From NCBI GenBank assembly GCA_016714895.1, contig JADKBV010000004.1, positions 248,001 to 312,000 of the forward strand: a DNA stretch of 64,000 bases, written 5' to 3'. Positions within the stretch are counted from its first letter, which is position 1. Every line of letters begins with the position of its first letter. The translations under genes were made by a program, and so were the position numbers. The notes beneath the pieces were generated by a model. It did not search any database. It was given only the letters and a program-made list of their open reading frames with translations, and was not told the DNA's origin. Origin of the DNA: Saprospiraceae bacterium (lineage in GTDB: Bacteria > Bacteroidota > Bacteroidia > Chitinophagales > Saprospiraceae). Of this stretch, positions 9,641-20,500 are shown in pieces.

Positions 9641-11176
9641 TTATTTTTGATAATCAACCAAAGCACCCATTTGAAACAAAAGGCCATTGTTATTGTAAAT
9701 CCAAACTGGTTCATTATTAGGATGATCAACGGTATTGATTTTACCTACTATGGTAACATACTTACTTTTTTTGATGTTCTTTATGGCATTGTCATCCAAT
9801 TCGACAGATTTTTTAACCAAACTGCCCGGATTGACCAATCCCAAACTGTTAAGTCCTGGTGATGGCAAGGATAAGCTCTCCGTTCCGAATAAAGAATATA
9901 TTCTGTTTTTATTTTCATCAAGAAAATAAATATCCGCATACAAGTCCATGGGAAAAGTATTTTCAATATTCATTTTAAATCCTGCCTTTAACACACCATC
10001 CAAAAACGAAGGATCAAAAGCCAGGGTATCGGTAAGAACTACATCATTAATGGATCCCTGTAAAGGTAATTCCGCGGCTACTGAAACGACATAAAAACTA
10101 TTTTCATCCAGGAATCCCTGAATGGAAGGATCTTTTTCGGGATTGATTTCAGCAGAAATATCGTAATCTATTCTTTTTGTTTTTTCATTAAATACCTCTC
10201 TGATGTTTGAATTGGTACGGTCAAATGAAAATAATGTTTTTTTGGTCTGGCCGATTTCACTAATGGACGGATAATTAAAATCAATCCCATTTTCAATAAA
10301 TTCGCTTTCCAGGTTGACCTGATTACCTGATATAGTTGTTAAAAGCATACTGTTTACTTTCGATCTGACCGGAAAACCGAAAGAATTTTCAACAATGATA
10401 CTAATTTTTGGATTTTCAAAATCAAAAGTACCCGACAACCATTTGTCAAAAAGGTTGATATTGATAAAATTTCCGGATACAGGTGAGATGTGATAACCGA
10501 TGTATCCCTCCATATATGCAAATACAATTACATCAAAATAAAATTCTGCTCTGTTGAGTTTAATTTTTTTTCCGCCGGCTGTGACCGCTTCATAATAGAT
10601 ATCCAATGAGTTATTTTCACTGATCATCTGATATCCATCTACACTTACCTTATCCGTTGTCAATCTTGTTGATGACATACCTCCGTATGGCATGATTACT
10701 TTTTGGGAAAAAGGAATGCCGTTTTTGAATAAATTTTTAAAGGTTAATGTCACGGTAACATTTTCCGTTTCATTGTGCTCAAAATAAAAATTGATTTTTG
10801 TATTTCTGAATGTTGCTTTTTTAATTTCCGGGTTATTTTTAAAAGGAACAGGATAACTGAATATTGTGTCTGTTATCGGTATTCCTGTTAAACCCGGAAA
10901 GGGTGGAAAAAAACTTGATGTGTTTCTTCGCAGCACTTCCCCATTAAAAAACAAAGTTGTTTTGCCCGAGGGATCAACACCTAAAGTGACATTCCCGTCA
11001 GCATTTTCAGCAAAATAACCTACGGTTGCTTTTGTATTTACCAACGGCACGGCCAATTGATAGGTGTGGTCACCAATATCAGGATTATTAAAGTCATCAG
11101 TGACCGAACAACTTTGAAAAGATAATGCTATAAAAAAAAGACAAAAATATATAAACCAATTTTTCATTTTTATCAT
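9641..11176 (-). CDS. Surface or outer-membrane lipoprotein of unknown function
   Basis: This 511-residue protein has a lipoprotein signal (hydrophobic 8-20, lipobox SFQSC, Cys23) and beta-rich repeats such as TVTLTFKNLFKNGIPF. I recognise no enzyme motif. It is the first gene of a tight operon with the DUF5723 barrel (8-base gap) and the GH3-serine hydrolase fusion. A role as an accessory lipoprotein of that envelope complex is inference from position only. Confidence 0.78.
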   Translation of the reverse strand: MIKMKNWFIYFCLFFIALSFQSCSVTDDFNNPDIGDHTYQLAVPLVNTKATVGYFAENADGNVTLGVDPSGKTTLFFNGEVLRRNTSSFFPPFPGLTGIPITDTIFSYPVPFKNNPEIKKATFRNTKINFYFEHNETENVTVTLTFKNLFKNGIPFSQKVIMPYGGMSSTRLTTDKVSVDGYQMISENNSLDIYYEAVTAGGKKIKLNRAEFYFDVIVFAYMEGYIGYHISPVSGNFININLFDKWLSGTFDFENPKISIIVENSFGFPVRSKVNSMLLTTISGNQVNLESEFIENGIDFNYPSISEIGQTKKTLFSFDRTNSNIREVFNEKTKRIDYDISAEINPEKDPSIQGFLDENSFYVVSVAAELPLQGSINDVVLTDTLAFDPSFLDGVLKAGFKMNIENTFPMDLYADIYFLDENKNRIYSLFGTESLSLPSPGLNSLGLVNPGSLVKKSVELDDNAIKNIKKSKYVTIVGKINTVDHPNNEPVWIYNNNGLLFQMGALVDYQK

Positions 11177-11230
11177 TTGATCACATTTTTACATTTGAAA
11201 TAAATCTATAGTTTTTAAATATTTGTAAGA

Positions 11231-12640
11231 TCATATAACAACGGTTTCACCCTTAAATGGTATGTGGATGTTTTTAAAACCTTTGGTACCTAAAAAGTAC
11301 TTAAAACTGTTTTGGGTATCCTCCTCACCATGAACCAGGAAGATTTTTCTGACTCTTCCTTTTTGATTCGAGATAAAGTCAGCCATTTCATTTTTATCAC
11401 CATGTGCAGAAAATGAGTCCATAATTTCGACATCTGCCAAAACCTGTTTTTCTTCAAAAAAGATATTGACCGTTTTGGCGCCACTTCTCAGTTGACCTCC
11501 GAGTGTTTCAGGAGTACAATATCCTACAATCAGGAAGGTGTTTTTGGGATTTTCTATATTGTTAAATAGGTGATGTTTTATACGACCTGCATTAATCATA
11601 CCTGCTGCTGAAATAATAATCATCGGATTTTTGGCTGTATTCAGCATTTTGGATTCATTTACATCTTTGACGTAACTTAACTTATTAAAGCCAAAAGGGT
11701 TGTCATCATGTTTCAGGTATTCCTTGAGTTCATGGTTAAAACATTCAGGATGATCCCGATATATGGCAGTTACATTTACTGACAGGGGACTGTCCACAAT
11801 GACCGGAATATGAGGAAGTAATCCCTGATTTTCCATTTTATCAAGCATAAAAACGAGCTCTTGGGTTCTTCCTAAACTAAATGCCGGAATGATAAGTTTT
11901 CCTTTTTTGTCGACACAGGTTTTTTTAATAATTTCCAAAAACCTGTTGTTTTGTTCCGGTTCGGATTCATGTACTCTGTCACCGTAGGTGGACTCACAAA
12001 TGAGATAATCCACCCTTGGCATTGGTTTTGGGTCCTTTAATATCGGACGATTCGGCCTTCCAATATCGCCGGTAAAACCAAGCGTTTTTGTTTTCCCGTT
12101 TTCACGAATACGCAGGGAAACGGTGGCGCTTCCCAATATGTGGCCTGCATCGGTAAAGTAAACCGAAACAGACGGGTTAATCTTAATCCATTGTTCATAA
12201 GCATAACCATCAAGATGAGACAATGCAATCATGGTATCACCTTCGGTATACAACGGCTGACGTATTTTTTTAAAATCTTTTTTCCTTTTTTTTAGAATAT
12301 TGGCATTATGATATTCAACATCAGATTCCTGAATTTTGGCAGAGTCCAGCAACATAACCCCACATAAACTTCTGGTTGCGTAAGTACAAATGACACGCCC
12401 TGTAAAACCATCTTTTACCAACTTCGGCAATCTGCCTGAATGGTCAATGTGAGCGTGAGATAAAATAACACAATCTATTTCTTTCGGGTCAAACAACCAT
12501 TCATTGTTCCACATCCATAATTCTTCACCTCTGCCCTGAAACAAACCGCAATCAAGCAATATTTTATAGCCGTTGTCAAGAGTAACCAAATGACTGCTCC
12601 CGGTCACATATTTTGCTGCTCCACAAAATTTTATATTCAT
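11231..12640 (-). CDS. MBL-fold beta-CASP metallo-hydrolase (RNase-type)
   Basis: This 469-residue protein has the metallo-beta-lactamase signature SHAHIDHSG (His62, His64, Asp66, His67), then DAGHILGSA and GDIGR for the metal site. A beta-CASP insertion follows (ESTYGD, IPAFSLGRTQELVFML, DSPLS). The C-terminal RMMBL region contains SFSAHGDKNEM and FLVHGEEDT. The family (TTHA0252/YSH1-like) cleaves RNA. It is cytoplasmic, with no signal peptide. It is followed after 54 bases by the lipoprotein operon on the same strand, though a functional link is not evident. Confidence 0.92.
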   Translation of the reverse strand: MNIKFCGAAKYVTGSSHLVTLDNGYKILLDCGLFQGRGEELWMWNNEWLFDPKEIDCVILSHAHIDHSGRLPKLVKDGFTGRVICTYATRSLCGVMLLDSAKIQESDVEYHNANILKKRKKDFKKIRQPLYTEGDTMIALSHLDGYAYEQWIKINPSVSVYFTDAGHILGSATVSLRIRENGKTKTLGFTGDIGRPNRPILKDPKPMPRVDYLICESTYGDRVHESEPEQNNRFLEIIKKTCVDKKGKLIIPAFSLGRTQELVFMLDKMENQGLLPHIPVIVDSPLSVNVTAIYRDHPECFNHELKEYLKHDDNPFGFNKLSYVKDVNESKMLNTAKNPMIIISAAGMINAGRIKHHLFNNIENPKNTFLIVGYCTPETLGGQLRSGAKTVNIFFEEKQVLADVEIMDSFSAHGDKNEMADFISNQKGRVRKIFLVHGEEDTQNSFKYFLGTKGFKNIHIPFKGETVVI

Positions 12641-12664
12641 AATAATGTTTTAAAATTCAAAAAC

Positions 12665-13177
12665 TTATTCTTTAAACCAGGATGAATACATCACATAATT
12701 CTGAGCTATCCGTTCGATTTCTCCCTTGGTGAGCTCGGGGCTGATGTCTTTAATCTTTTTGGCAGGAACTCCACCAAAAATAACCCCTGACGGGACGTGG
12801 GTATGTTGCGTGACAACACTTCCGGCAGCTATAATGGTATTGCTTTCAATAATACAACCATCCATAACGATAGCACCCATACCTATGAGTACATTATCAT
12901 GGATCGTACATCCGTGCACAATAGCATTATGACCAACTGAAACATGATTACCAATGATGGTTGGAAATTTCTGATACGTGCAATGGATCACGGCGCCATC
13001 CTGAATATTAACTTTATTACCCATTTTAATAAAATGAACGTCTCCGCGAATCACTGCATTAAACCATACGCTGCATTGATCACCCATTGTGACATCACCT
13101 ACGATGGTACAGTTTTCTGCCAGAAAACAGTCATCACCAAAAACGGGAGTTTTGCCTAATACTGATTTTACGACCAT
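12665..13177 (-). CDS. Gamma-carbonic-anhydrase-family hexapeptide protein
   Basis: This 170-residue left-handed beta-helix protein is of the YrdA/gamma-CA type. It carries hexapeptide repeats throughout, NIQDGAVIHC and the zinc-binding pair GHNAIVHG, and a final FGGVPAKKI helix. Carbonic anhydrase activity is known for only some members. The start is set at ATG 13177 because the alternative ATG at 13249 would run through the terminator of the neighbouring gene, and a TATATTTG box lies 18 bases upstream of 13177. Confidence 0.88.
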   Translation of the reverse strand: MVVKSVLGKTPVFGDDCFLAENCTIVGDVTMGDQCSVWFNAVIRGDVHFIKMGNKVNIQDGAVIHCTYQKFPTIIGNHVSVGHNAIVHGCTIHDNVLIGMGAIVMDGCIIESNTIIAAGSVVTQHTHVPSGVIFGGVPAKKIKDISPELTKGEIERIAQNYVMYSSWFKE

Positions 13178-13194
13178 ATTTTTTGGTTGAAACA

Positions 13195-13202
13195 CAAATA
13201 TA
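13195..13202 (-). promoter_or_regulatory. Candidate -7 box (TATATTTG) for the hexapeptide protein
   Basis: The reverse strand reads TATATTTG, matching TAnnTTTG, 18 bases before the chosen ATG. A TTG lies 15 bases further upstream, shorter than the usual spacing. It supports the shorter start. Confidence 0.5.
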
Positions 13203-13218
13203 GTGATTTGTTTGCTAC

Positions 13219-13257
13219 AAAAAAAAAGCCCTTGCCAAAAAAATGACAAAGGCTTTT
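13219..13257 (-). terminator. Rho-independent terminator of the T9SS cargo gene
   Basis: On the reverse strand a stem of about 14 bp (AAAAGCCTTTGTCA against TGGCAAGGGCTTTT, with G-T pairs) ends in a run of T. It starts about 20 bases after the stop at 13277. The same hairpin has A and T tracts on both sides and could act bidirectionally. Confidence 0.85.
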
Positions 13258-13276
13258 AACATATTTTCTAAGAAGA

Positions 13277-13981
13277 TTAAACTCCGTCCACGTTTTTACT
13301 TAATCTTACTGTTTTGATCACTTTGTTTTTTGCATCCAACATTCTCACCATGTAAATTCCTTTTCTTAAATCACTTACATCATGATTGGCATTGTTGTAA
13401 TGAAAAAATGTTTTTACTTCCTTTCCTAATACATTATAAAGTACTATTTTTGAAACCTGACTGCCATTAGCTATTTGGAAATAATCAGTGGTAGGATTTG
13501 GAAAAACACGAACTGTATTGATATTTACATCTTTTGAAGAAGTTGTACCAGCATACAGGTTAATATCAATTTCTTTAATCAATTTAGTGAACTGATTGTC
13601 TCCGTATAACTTCAGAACTGCTTTTCCGGTTCCGGGAACTGTCCTTGGATAAAATCCGATTTCGAAAGAGTGTGTTCCTTTGTCCATTTTATTTGACATA
13701 CCAAGACTCGGGCTAGATTGACGGGCATTGAAGTCGTAACAAAGATTTAAGTCACACAACTGAACTTCCCACTTTTCTTTCATGTTGGGAAACTCCATTT
13801 TCCAATAAATGGTATATAATGTGTCTGTACTTACCGTAAAATTCAATTTTTCTTTGGTATAACTATAATTATCTTCCAAAGTAGCCACTACAATACTGAA
13901 CGGATCAGGATTGTACGTTAACTGAGCCTGACTGATGTTGGCCAAAGCTAAAAACAAAACAAAAAGTATACTTCTAACCAT
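13277..13981 (-). CDS. Small secreted protein with T9SS sorting domain
   Basis: This 234-residue protein has a signal peptide (MVRSILFVLFLALANISQA) and a type A T9SS C-terminal domain: VFPNPTTDYFQI, then LYNVLGKEV, then LRKGIYMVRMLD. The passenger (about 20-150) is beta-rich with paired Cys in CDLNLCYDF and has no known family. It should be exported across the outer membrane and be attached or released by the T9SS sortase. It is divergent from another T9SS cargo at 14203. Confidence 0.85.
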   Translation of the reverse strand: MVRSILFVLFLALANISQAQLTYNPDPFSIVVATLEDNYSYTKEKLNFTVSTDTLYTIYWKMEFPNMKEKWEVQLCDLNLCYDFNARQSSPSLGMSNKMDKGTHSFEIGFYPRTVPGTGKAVLKLYGDNQFTKLIKEIDINLYAGTTSSKDVNINTVRVFPNPTTDYFQIANGSQVSKIVLYNVLGKEVKTFFHYNNANHDVSDLRKGIYMVRMLDAKNKVIKTVRLSKNVDGV

Positions 13982-14202
13982 AACTTTAAAATTATTCTAT
14001 TAATGAGAACACTTAATCGGGTGCAAGTTAACGCAAAATATTTTATCAGAGGCAATTTTTTTTACATTAAATTCGATTTTTAGAAAATTTTAACTTTTTT
14101 ACACAATAATTGTCGTATTCTTGCATTTTAAAGGGTTTTTTTCAGAAAATTCTGTGATCCCTTGTAATATTGACATTTATTTAATCATTTAAAAAGTTTT
14201 CA

Positions 14203-15664
14203 ATGAAGCACGTTTTACTTTTATGTTTGATTTTTATGGTAAATTTTGCTTCCAAAGCACAGCTTACCAGCGGTTCCTTATTGAGTGGTCAAATCAAAAC
14301 CGTTGATATCAAAGGAGATTCTGTAGATGTTCAGAAATGGCTCGCTGAAGGAAAAATAGTAGTTTTGGATATTTTTGCGACCTGGTGTGGCCCTTGCTGG
14401 GGTTTTCACGAAAGTGGTTATCTCAAAAACCTATATGCACAGTACGGCCCGGATGGAACCGACCAATTAAGGATAGTTGCAATAGAAGGCGACGGAGAAA
14501 CTTCGGAGGCGACGCTGTACAACTCTGCATTGGGTAACTGGACCACAGGAGTCAAGTATCACATTGTTAATAATCATACTTTCAATAGTTTATTAAAAAT
14601 TGCCTTTTTTCCTACGTTGTATGTAATAAGACCCGACAAAAGAGTATTTGAGGTCGGAGAATTCAGAAGTAGTGACGCTATGTGGAAAAAAGCAATGTTT
14701 CCGACTTTGGATGTTGATTTGTTTACAATCAATGGTATGGAATCCAAAACATTCTGCAATACAGTTACCTTTACAGACAAACCAACCTTCATGAATATGG
14801 GTAAGTCCAATATTCAGAATTTACAATATAACTACTCCAGAAATGGCGTTGTTCAGGAATTGACGGTAAACCAAGAGATTCCGGTTTTCAGCAATGTAAC
14901 CATTCCTATACCTACCATTGTCGGATTAAACGAATCAACTGAATTTGAAGTAACTTTGATCGGTGCTAATGGCGAATTGTTTTCAGAGGCAAACAGACTT
15001 AATTTTAAAAGTTCGTACCTCAGACCGGTGTTGAATGACAATACTTACAAAATTAAATTTACAACGGATTTGTATCCAGGACAAACTTCCTGGCAGCTCA
15101 TAGATAACAAAAACAACGTTATCATGTCTCAAAGTTATCGTCCAGGAAATTCATCCAACGGAGCCGGAGGGGAAGATGCAAATAAAACATTTACTTATGA
15201 TGTGTCTTTACCAACAGAAGATATTTCTTGCATTCGATTGATTATCACAGATGGGGCAAACAATGGTATGCAATTTTATAATACTGCAACCCAACCAACT
15301 CCGGGAGTGGAAATCCTTAAAAAGGATGGTTCTGTTATCAAACCGGTTTTCAGTTCTGATAATAATTTTACCAACAACAGAACCATTTTTACCAGGTTTG
15401 AAAAAACTTCTTCGGCAAATGATATTCTGGCTTCAGGATTTTCGGTTTCTCCTAATCCTGCAAGTGATTTGGTTTATGTAAAATCTTCGTTTGATCAGTT
15501 AAAGGAATATACGATATTTGTCACTGATATGATGGGAAGACAAATGACTCCACAGTTAAAAAAATGTTGGTTTTGTGGATGTTCAATCATTTGTACCCGG
15601 ATTATATTTTGTTCAGATTATCACTAAAGATGGAAGTGCTTCGTTTCCATTCTATAAACAATAA
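14203..15664 (+). pseudogene. T9SS-secreted thioredoxin-fold protein with a frameshift in its sorting domain
   Basis: The protein has a signal peptide (to SKAQ) and a TlpA/thioredoxin-like domain (about 30-165) with the CxxC pair Cys62/Cys65 in ATWCGPCW. Beta domains follow, then a type A sorting domain beginning FSVSPNPASDLVYV. As written, the frame stops at 15627 with an unrelated Cys-rich tail. If the A7 run at 15558-15564 is read as six A, the frame continues as NVGFVDVQSFVPGLYFVQ to a stop at 15664, completing the domain. The intact product would be about 486 residues and extracellular. The shift may be a base-calling error, a recent mutation or slippage; 'pseudogene' here records only the broken frame. 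A terminator follows. Confidence 0.82.
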
Positions 15665-15681
15665 ATTGAAAAGATTAAAAC

Positions 15682-15718
15682 AAAAAACCATCTGATTTTA
15701 TCAGGTGGTTTTTTTTTA
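15682..15718 (+). terminator. Rho-independent terminator
   Basis: A 9-bp stem (ACCATCTGA with TCAGGTGGT) follows an A tract and precedes a T9 run, about 20 bases after the frame-corrected stop of the thioredoxin-fold gene. Confidence 0.88.
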
Positions 15719-15885
15719 TAGCTGTATGATATTTTTATTCGTATACCGTACATAACAAAAACTTATTTTGGTAAGCCCCTTTATTACCCTGCAAAGCTCC
15801 ATCATGTTTCCTGATATTTTGATTTGTGTTTTATCGGTTTTCAACACCTTTGATTCACTTTTAACACGTAATCTCAGTTAAATTT

Positions 15886-16773
15886 ATGTTGTCCGGCAAA
15901 TATTCAGATGTATTTGTGTTGATCAATCCAAATGCAGGAATCGATCGAAGTGAAAATTTTATTCGTGTATTGCAAACTGATTATCCGGAAATATCATATT
16001 ACGTTAGTAAAAATTATTCGGATGCCCTTGATGTTTTACATGAAAAATCAGACCGATTTACGTATTGTATAATCGTAGGTGGTGATGGAACCATTAATCA
16101 ATTATTACCATTTTTTGTTGGAAATAAAAACAAGGTATTATGTGTATATCCTTCCGGGTCCGGCAATGGATTTGCCTTGGAAACCGGTTTTAAGAATAAT
16201 TTTCATTTCCTGATCGAAGATATTAATGCCAGACAAACCCTTCTTATGGACCTTTGTATGGCAAACGGAAAATATGGTGTCAACCTTGTTGGTATCGGAC
16301 TTGACGGATATGTGGCCAGTCTTTTCCAACATCAGCAAAAAAGAGGTTTGTGGAAATATATCGTTTTGACAACCAAGGCAATTTTGTCATTTTCTCCTTT
16401 TTCAGCCAAAATACATGTCGATGGTCAGACTTTTGAAAGTACCTATTGGGGAATTGTTGTGGCAAATGTAAGGCAATTCGGTAATCATGCTTATATAGCA
16501 CCTTTGGCCAACCCTTTTGATCGAATGGTTGAACTTGTTTTGGTAAAAAAGATACCATGGTATAAACTACCTGCATTTATATTCAGATTGTTTACCAAAA
16601 AATTACAGTCAAACAATTATTTACAATATATGACCACTTCCAAAACGGTCCTCATTGAAACCATATACAGATTCGGTCATGTGGACGGAGAACCATTTGA
16701 AGTCCAAAAAAGTGTTTCTGCTAAAGTCATACCTGAAGCCATTACTATATTAAAAACCAGATACTTACGGTAA
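15886..16773 (+). CDS. Diacylglycerol/lipid kinase family protein
   Basis: This 295-residue protein has the DAGK catalytic signature: VLINPNAG at the N-terminus, VGGDGTINQ (nucleotide binding) and YPSGSGNGFAL. The C-terminal beta-sandwich includes GHVDGEPFE. The YegS/DgkB-type family phosphorylates diacylglycerol, sphingoid bases or related lipids with ATP; the substrate here is unknown. It is cytoplasmic or membrane-peripheral. It is followed after 54 bases by the DUF1295 gene on the same strand, so the two may form a lipid-metabolism pair. Confidence 0.9.
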   Translation: MLSGKYSDVFVLINPNAGIDRSENFIRVLQTDYPEISYYVSKNYSDALDVLHEKSDRFTYCIIVGGDGTINQLLPFFVGNKNKVLCVYPSGSGNGFALETGFKNNFHFLIEDINARQTLLMDLCMANGKYGVNLVGIGLDGYVASLFQHQQKRGLWKYIVLTTKAILSFSPFSAKIHVDGQTFESTYWGIVVANVRQFGNHAYIAPLANPFDRMVELVLVKKIPWYKLPAFIFRLFTKKLQSNNYLQYMTTSKTVLIETIYRFGHVDGEPFEVQKSVSAKVIPEAITILKTRYLR

Positions 16774-16827
16774 AGAAAACCAATTAAATTATGTAAAACT
16801 CTTTACCACTTGTTTTGTTAAGGTGGC

Positions 16828-17577
16828 ATGACAGAATATGTAATTTTATTTTTTATTGTGCTGGCTTTAAACATGGCAGCTTACCTTTGGGCCTTTAAAA
16901 ACCAAAGCGACAAACTGACGGACATAACCTATAGTTTGTCCTTTATCGTTCTGACATTGTTTTTACTATTCAGTTACCCCATGTCGGCAGGTAAGATCAT
17001 CCTTGGTCTCATGATTATTATGTGGGCATTACGATTGGGTGGCTTTTTATTGTATCGCATCCTGAAAATGGGAAAAGATGATCGTTTTGAGGACTTCCGA
17101 AACAGCAAATCCGGATTTTTGAAATTCTGGTTGTTGCAAACGATCAGCATATGGATACTGGCTCTTCCTGTTACAGAAGGATTGACATCTTATAAAACTT
17201 TGGATTTTCACATGTATGCATTCATACTTTTTAGTTTTGGCTGGATTTTGGAAGCTACATCTGATTTTCAGAAATTTGTTTTTAAAACCAAATTCGGTAA
17301 AAATGCTTTGATAACCCAAGGGCTATACACTTATGTCAGGCATCCCAACTATTTGGGAGGAATCATCATGTGGGTTGCTGTATTTTGGTATGTCACACCC
17401 GTTTTGTTGGGATGGCAATGGTTTGTTGTGGTGAGTCCGATATGGATTATTGTATTGTTAATCGGGATTAGTGGTATCCCTTTGATAGAAAAAGGCAATT
17501 CCGTAAGATATAAAGACAGTCCTGAATATCGGGACTATGTCTCTAAAACCCGGAGGTTACTTCCTTTTATCTATTAA
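16828..17577 (+). CDS. DUF1295 / steroid 5-alpha-reductase-like membrane protein
   Basis: This 249-residue protein has about six membrane segments. The C-terminal signature TYVRHPNYLGGIIMWVAVFW, then SPEYRDYVSKTRRLLPF, is typical of the isoprenylcysteine methyltransferase / 5-alpha-reductase superfamily (DUF1295). The reaction is not assignable from sequence. Its last 21 bases overlap the 3' end of purL on the opposite strand. Confidence 0.87.
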   Translation: MTEYVILFFIVLALNMAAYLWAFKNQSDKLTDITYSLSFIVLTLFLLFSYPMSAGKIILGLMIIMWALRLGGFLLYRILKMGKDDRFEDFRNSKSGFLKFWLLQTISIWILALPVTEGLTSYKTLDFHMYAFILFSFGWILEATSDFQKFVFKTKFGKNALITQGLYTYVRHPNYLGGIIMWVAVFWYVTPVLLGWQWFVVVSPIWIIVLLIGISGIPLIEKGNSVRYKDSPEYRDYVSKTRRLLPFIY

Positions 17578-20500
17578 CCAGTTTCTACCATTAACAAAAG
17601 CCTGAACCCAAGGACTGACTTCATCTTTTCTGTCTTTGGGGTAATATGGCCAATTCCATGGGAAAACAGATCTTTCAATATGCGGCATCATCACCAGGTG
17701 CCTTCCGTTTTGACTGCACAACATGGCAGTATCAAAATCAGAACCATTTGGGTTGGCCGGATAAGAGGAATAACTGTATTTACTTACTATTTGATATTGG
17801 GATTGTTCAAGCGGTAATAAAAATTTTCCTTCACCATGAGATATCCAAACACCCAAGCGGCTTCCTTCCAGATTTTGCATCAAAACAGAATTATTTTTTT
17901 GGACGACAACATTTACAAACCCGCTTTCATGTTTTCTGCTGTCGTTAAACGACATTTTGGGTGGCGTCCGGTGTTCGGGATAAATGAGGTTCAATTCCAC
18001 AAATAACTGACAACCATTACAAATACCTACAGATAAAGTATCTTCTCTATTGAAAAAATCGGCTAATACATTTTTTGCCCTTTCATTATATTTTAAGGCT
18101 CCGGCCCAACCTTTGGCCGAACCTAAAACATCTGAATTAGAAAATCCACCGACGGCACCCAAAAACTGAATATCCCGAAGGTCTTCCCTGCCTGACATCA
18201 GGTCTGTGGTATGAATATCCTTCACATCAAAACCTGCTAAAAACAAAGCGTTGGCCAGTTCTCTTTCAGAATTACTGCCTTTTTCCCGGAGGACAGCTGC
18301 AACGGGTCTCTTTTGAGATGGTTCCGGTCTTTTTCCGGTAAAATCACCAGGAAATGTATATTGCAGAGGAGTTTTATCAAAATTTTCGAACCTTTCTGTT
18401 GCTTTATCTTCCCGCGTTTGGTGTTTATCAAAAAGGTAAGATTTTTTAAACCACTGTTTTCTCAAATCAGTCGTATCAAGGTCAATTTTTTGTTCTTTGT
18501 CGTGAATAACGACTTTACCGGAATGATTTGGTGTTGCCAGCCTGATATAATCGATGCGGTTATTGGTTAACAATTCAATAAATGAATCCTTTGCCTGTAC
18601 AACGACTCCGTTATTTTCCTGAAACAGGAAAGAAATAAGATCAACATTTTCGGGTATTGTAATATTCAGACCGGAAATATTCGAACTAAATACCATTTCA
18701 CATAATGTTGTAATCAATCCGCCACTTCCAATATCGTGTCCTGCTACAATCAGGTTTTGTCGAATACCTTCCTGAATGGTTTCAAAACAATCTTTTACAT
18801 ATTGTGCACTTAAAACACCGGGAACCTGAGATCCCAATTTGTTTTGTGTCTGCGCAAAAGCAGAACCTCCGAGTGATGGTTTATTTTTGGACCAATCAAT
18901 ATAGTATAAGGCGTCATCCGAATTTTGAACATTAGGTTCAATGACCCCTGAGATATCATTACATTCTGCTACGGAAGAAATGATTACTGTGCCCGGAGAA
19001 AGCACTTCCCGACCATCCGGATATTTTTGTTTCATCGAAAGGCTGTCTTTTCCGGTCGGAATGTTGATGCCCAATTCGATAGCAAATTCACTACATGCTT
19101 TAACGGCTGCATACAATCTGGCATCTTCTCCGGGATTTTTGCACGGCCACATCCAGTTGGCAGACAAAGAGACCCCATTCAGACCATGAGTCAACGGAGC
19201 CCATACCAGATTGGTCAAAGCTTCCGTAATAGCCATTTTGCTGCCTTCTTCCGGTGAAATAATTGCTACAGCAGGTGCATGACCCACAGATGTAGCCACA
19301 CCAAAATTTGTATCATAATCCAAAGCCATTACACCACAATTATTGAGTGGTAAATGAAAAACTCCGGTATTCTGTTGTTTGGCAACACGGCCACCAACAC
19401 ATCTGTCCACTTTGTTGGTCAACCAATCTTTGCAGGCTACGGACTCGAGGCTAAGGACTTCGTAAAACAAAGAAATAAAGTCCTTCGTATCTGTTTTTAC
19501 CTCATCAAATTGTTGATTTGTTTTTGTATCCTTGAGAATCAATTTTGGCGAAGACCCGAAAAAGTCAGAAAGAGCAAGATCAATAGGTTTTTCGTTGCTT
19601 TTTTCAGAATAAAAACTAAATCTGTGGTCCCCGGTAATTTCTCCGACGACATACATTGGAGCCCTTTCTCTTTCAGCGATTTCCTTCAAAAGCGGAATAT
19701 CCTGTTCTTTAATCACAAGGCCCATTCTTTCCTGTGATTCGTTGCCTATGATTTCTTTAAAAGAAAGTGTCGGATCTCCTACAGGTAATTGGTCAATATT
19801 AATTTTTCCTCCTGTAGATTCAACCAGTTCTGAAAAACAATTTAAATGACCGCCTGCACCGTGGTCATGGATTGAAATTATTTTATTGTCACCACTTTCC
19901 ACCATAGCACGTATGGTATTGGCAACTCGTTTTTGCATTTCAGGATTGGATCGTTGAATAGCATTCAGTTCTATCGCTGAACTGAAAGCACCGGTATCAG
20001 CAGAAGATACGGCGGCACCTCCCATGCCGATACGGTAATTATCACCTCCTAACAAAACGATTTTGTCGCCTTTTTCGGGTAATTTTTTCTCCACCTGTTT
20101 TGCATCTGTGTAACCGACTCCACCGGCAAGCATGATTACTTTATCAAATGCGAGATTTTGATTTTCCTCAAAAAACTCAAAAGTCAGGACAGAACCACAA
20201 ATCAATGGTTGTCCAAATTTATTTCCAAAATCGCTTGCGCCGTTGGATGCTTTGATCAGAATATCGAGAGGATTTTGATACAACCATGGTCTGAGCGGGT
20301 TATGTTGTTCCCAATACTTACCCTCTTCAAGCCTTGGATAAGACGTCATATAGACCGCTGTTCCGGCAAGAGGTAAAGATCCTTGTCCACCGGCCAATCT
20401 GTCACGGATTTCACCACCTGAACCTGTTGCCGCTCCGTTAAATGGTTCAACGGTAGTCGGAAAATTATGGGTTTCTGCTTTGAGAGAAAGAACAGAAGAC

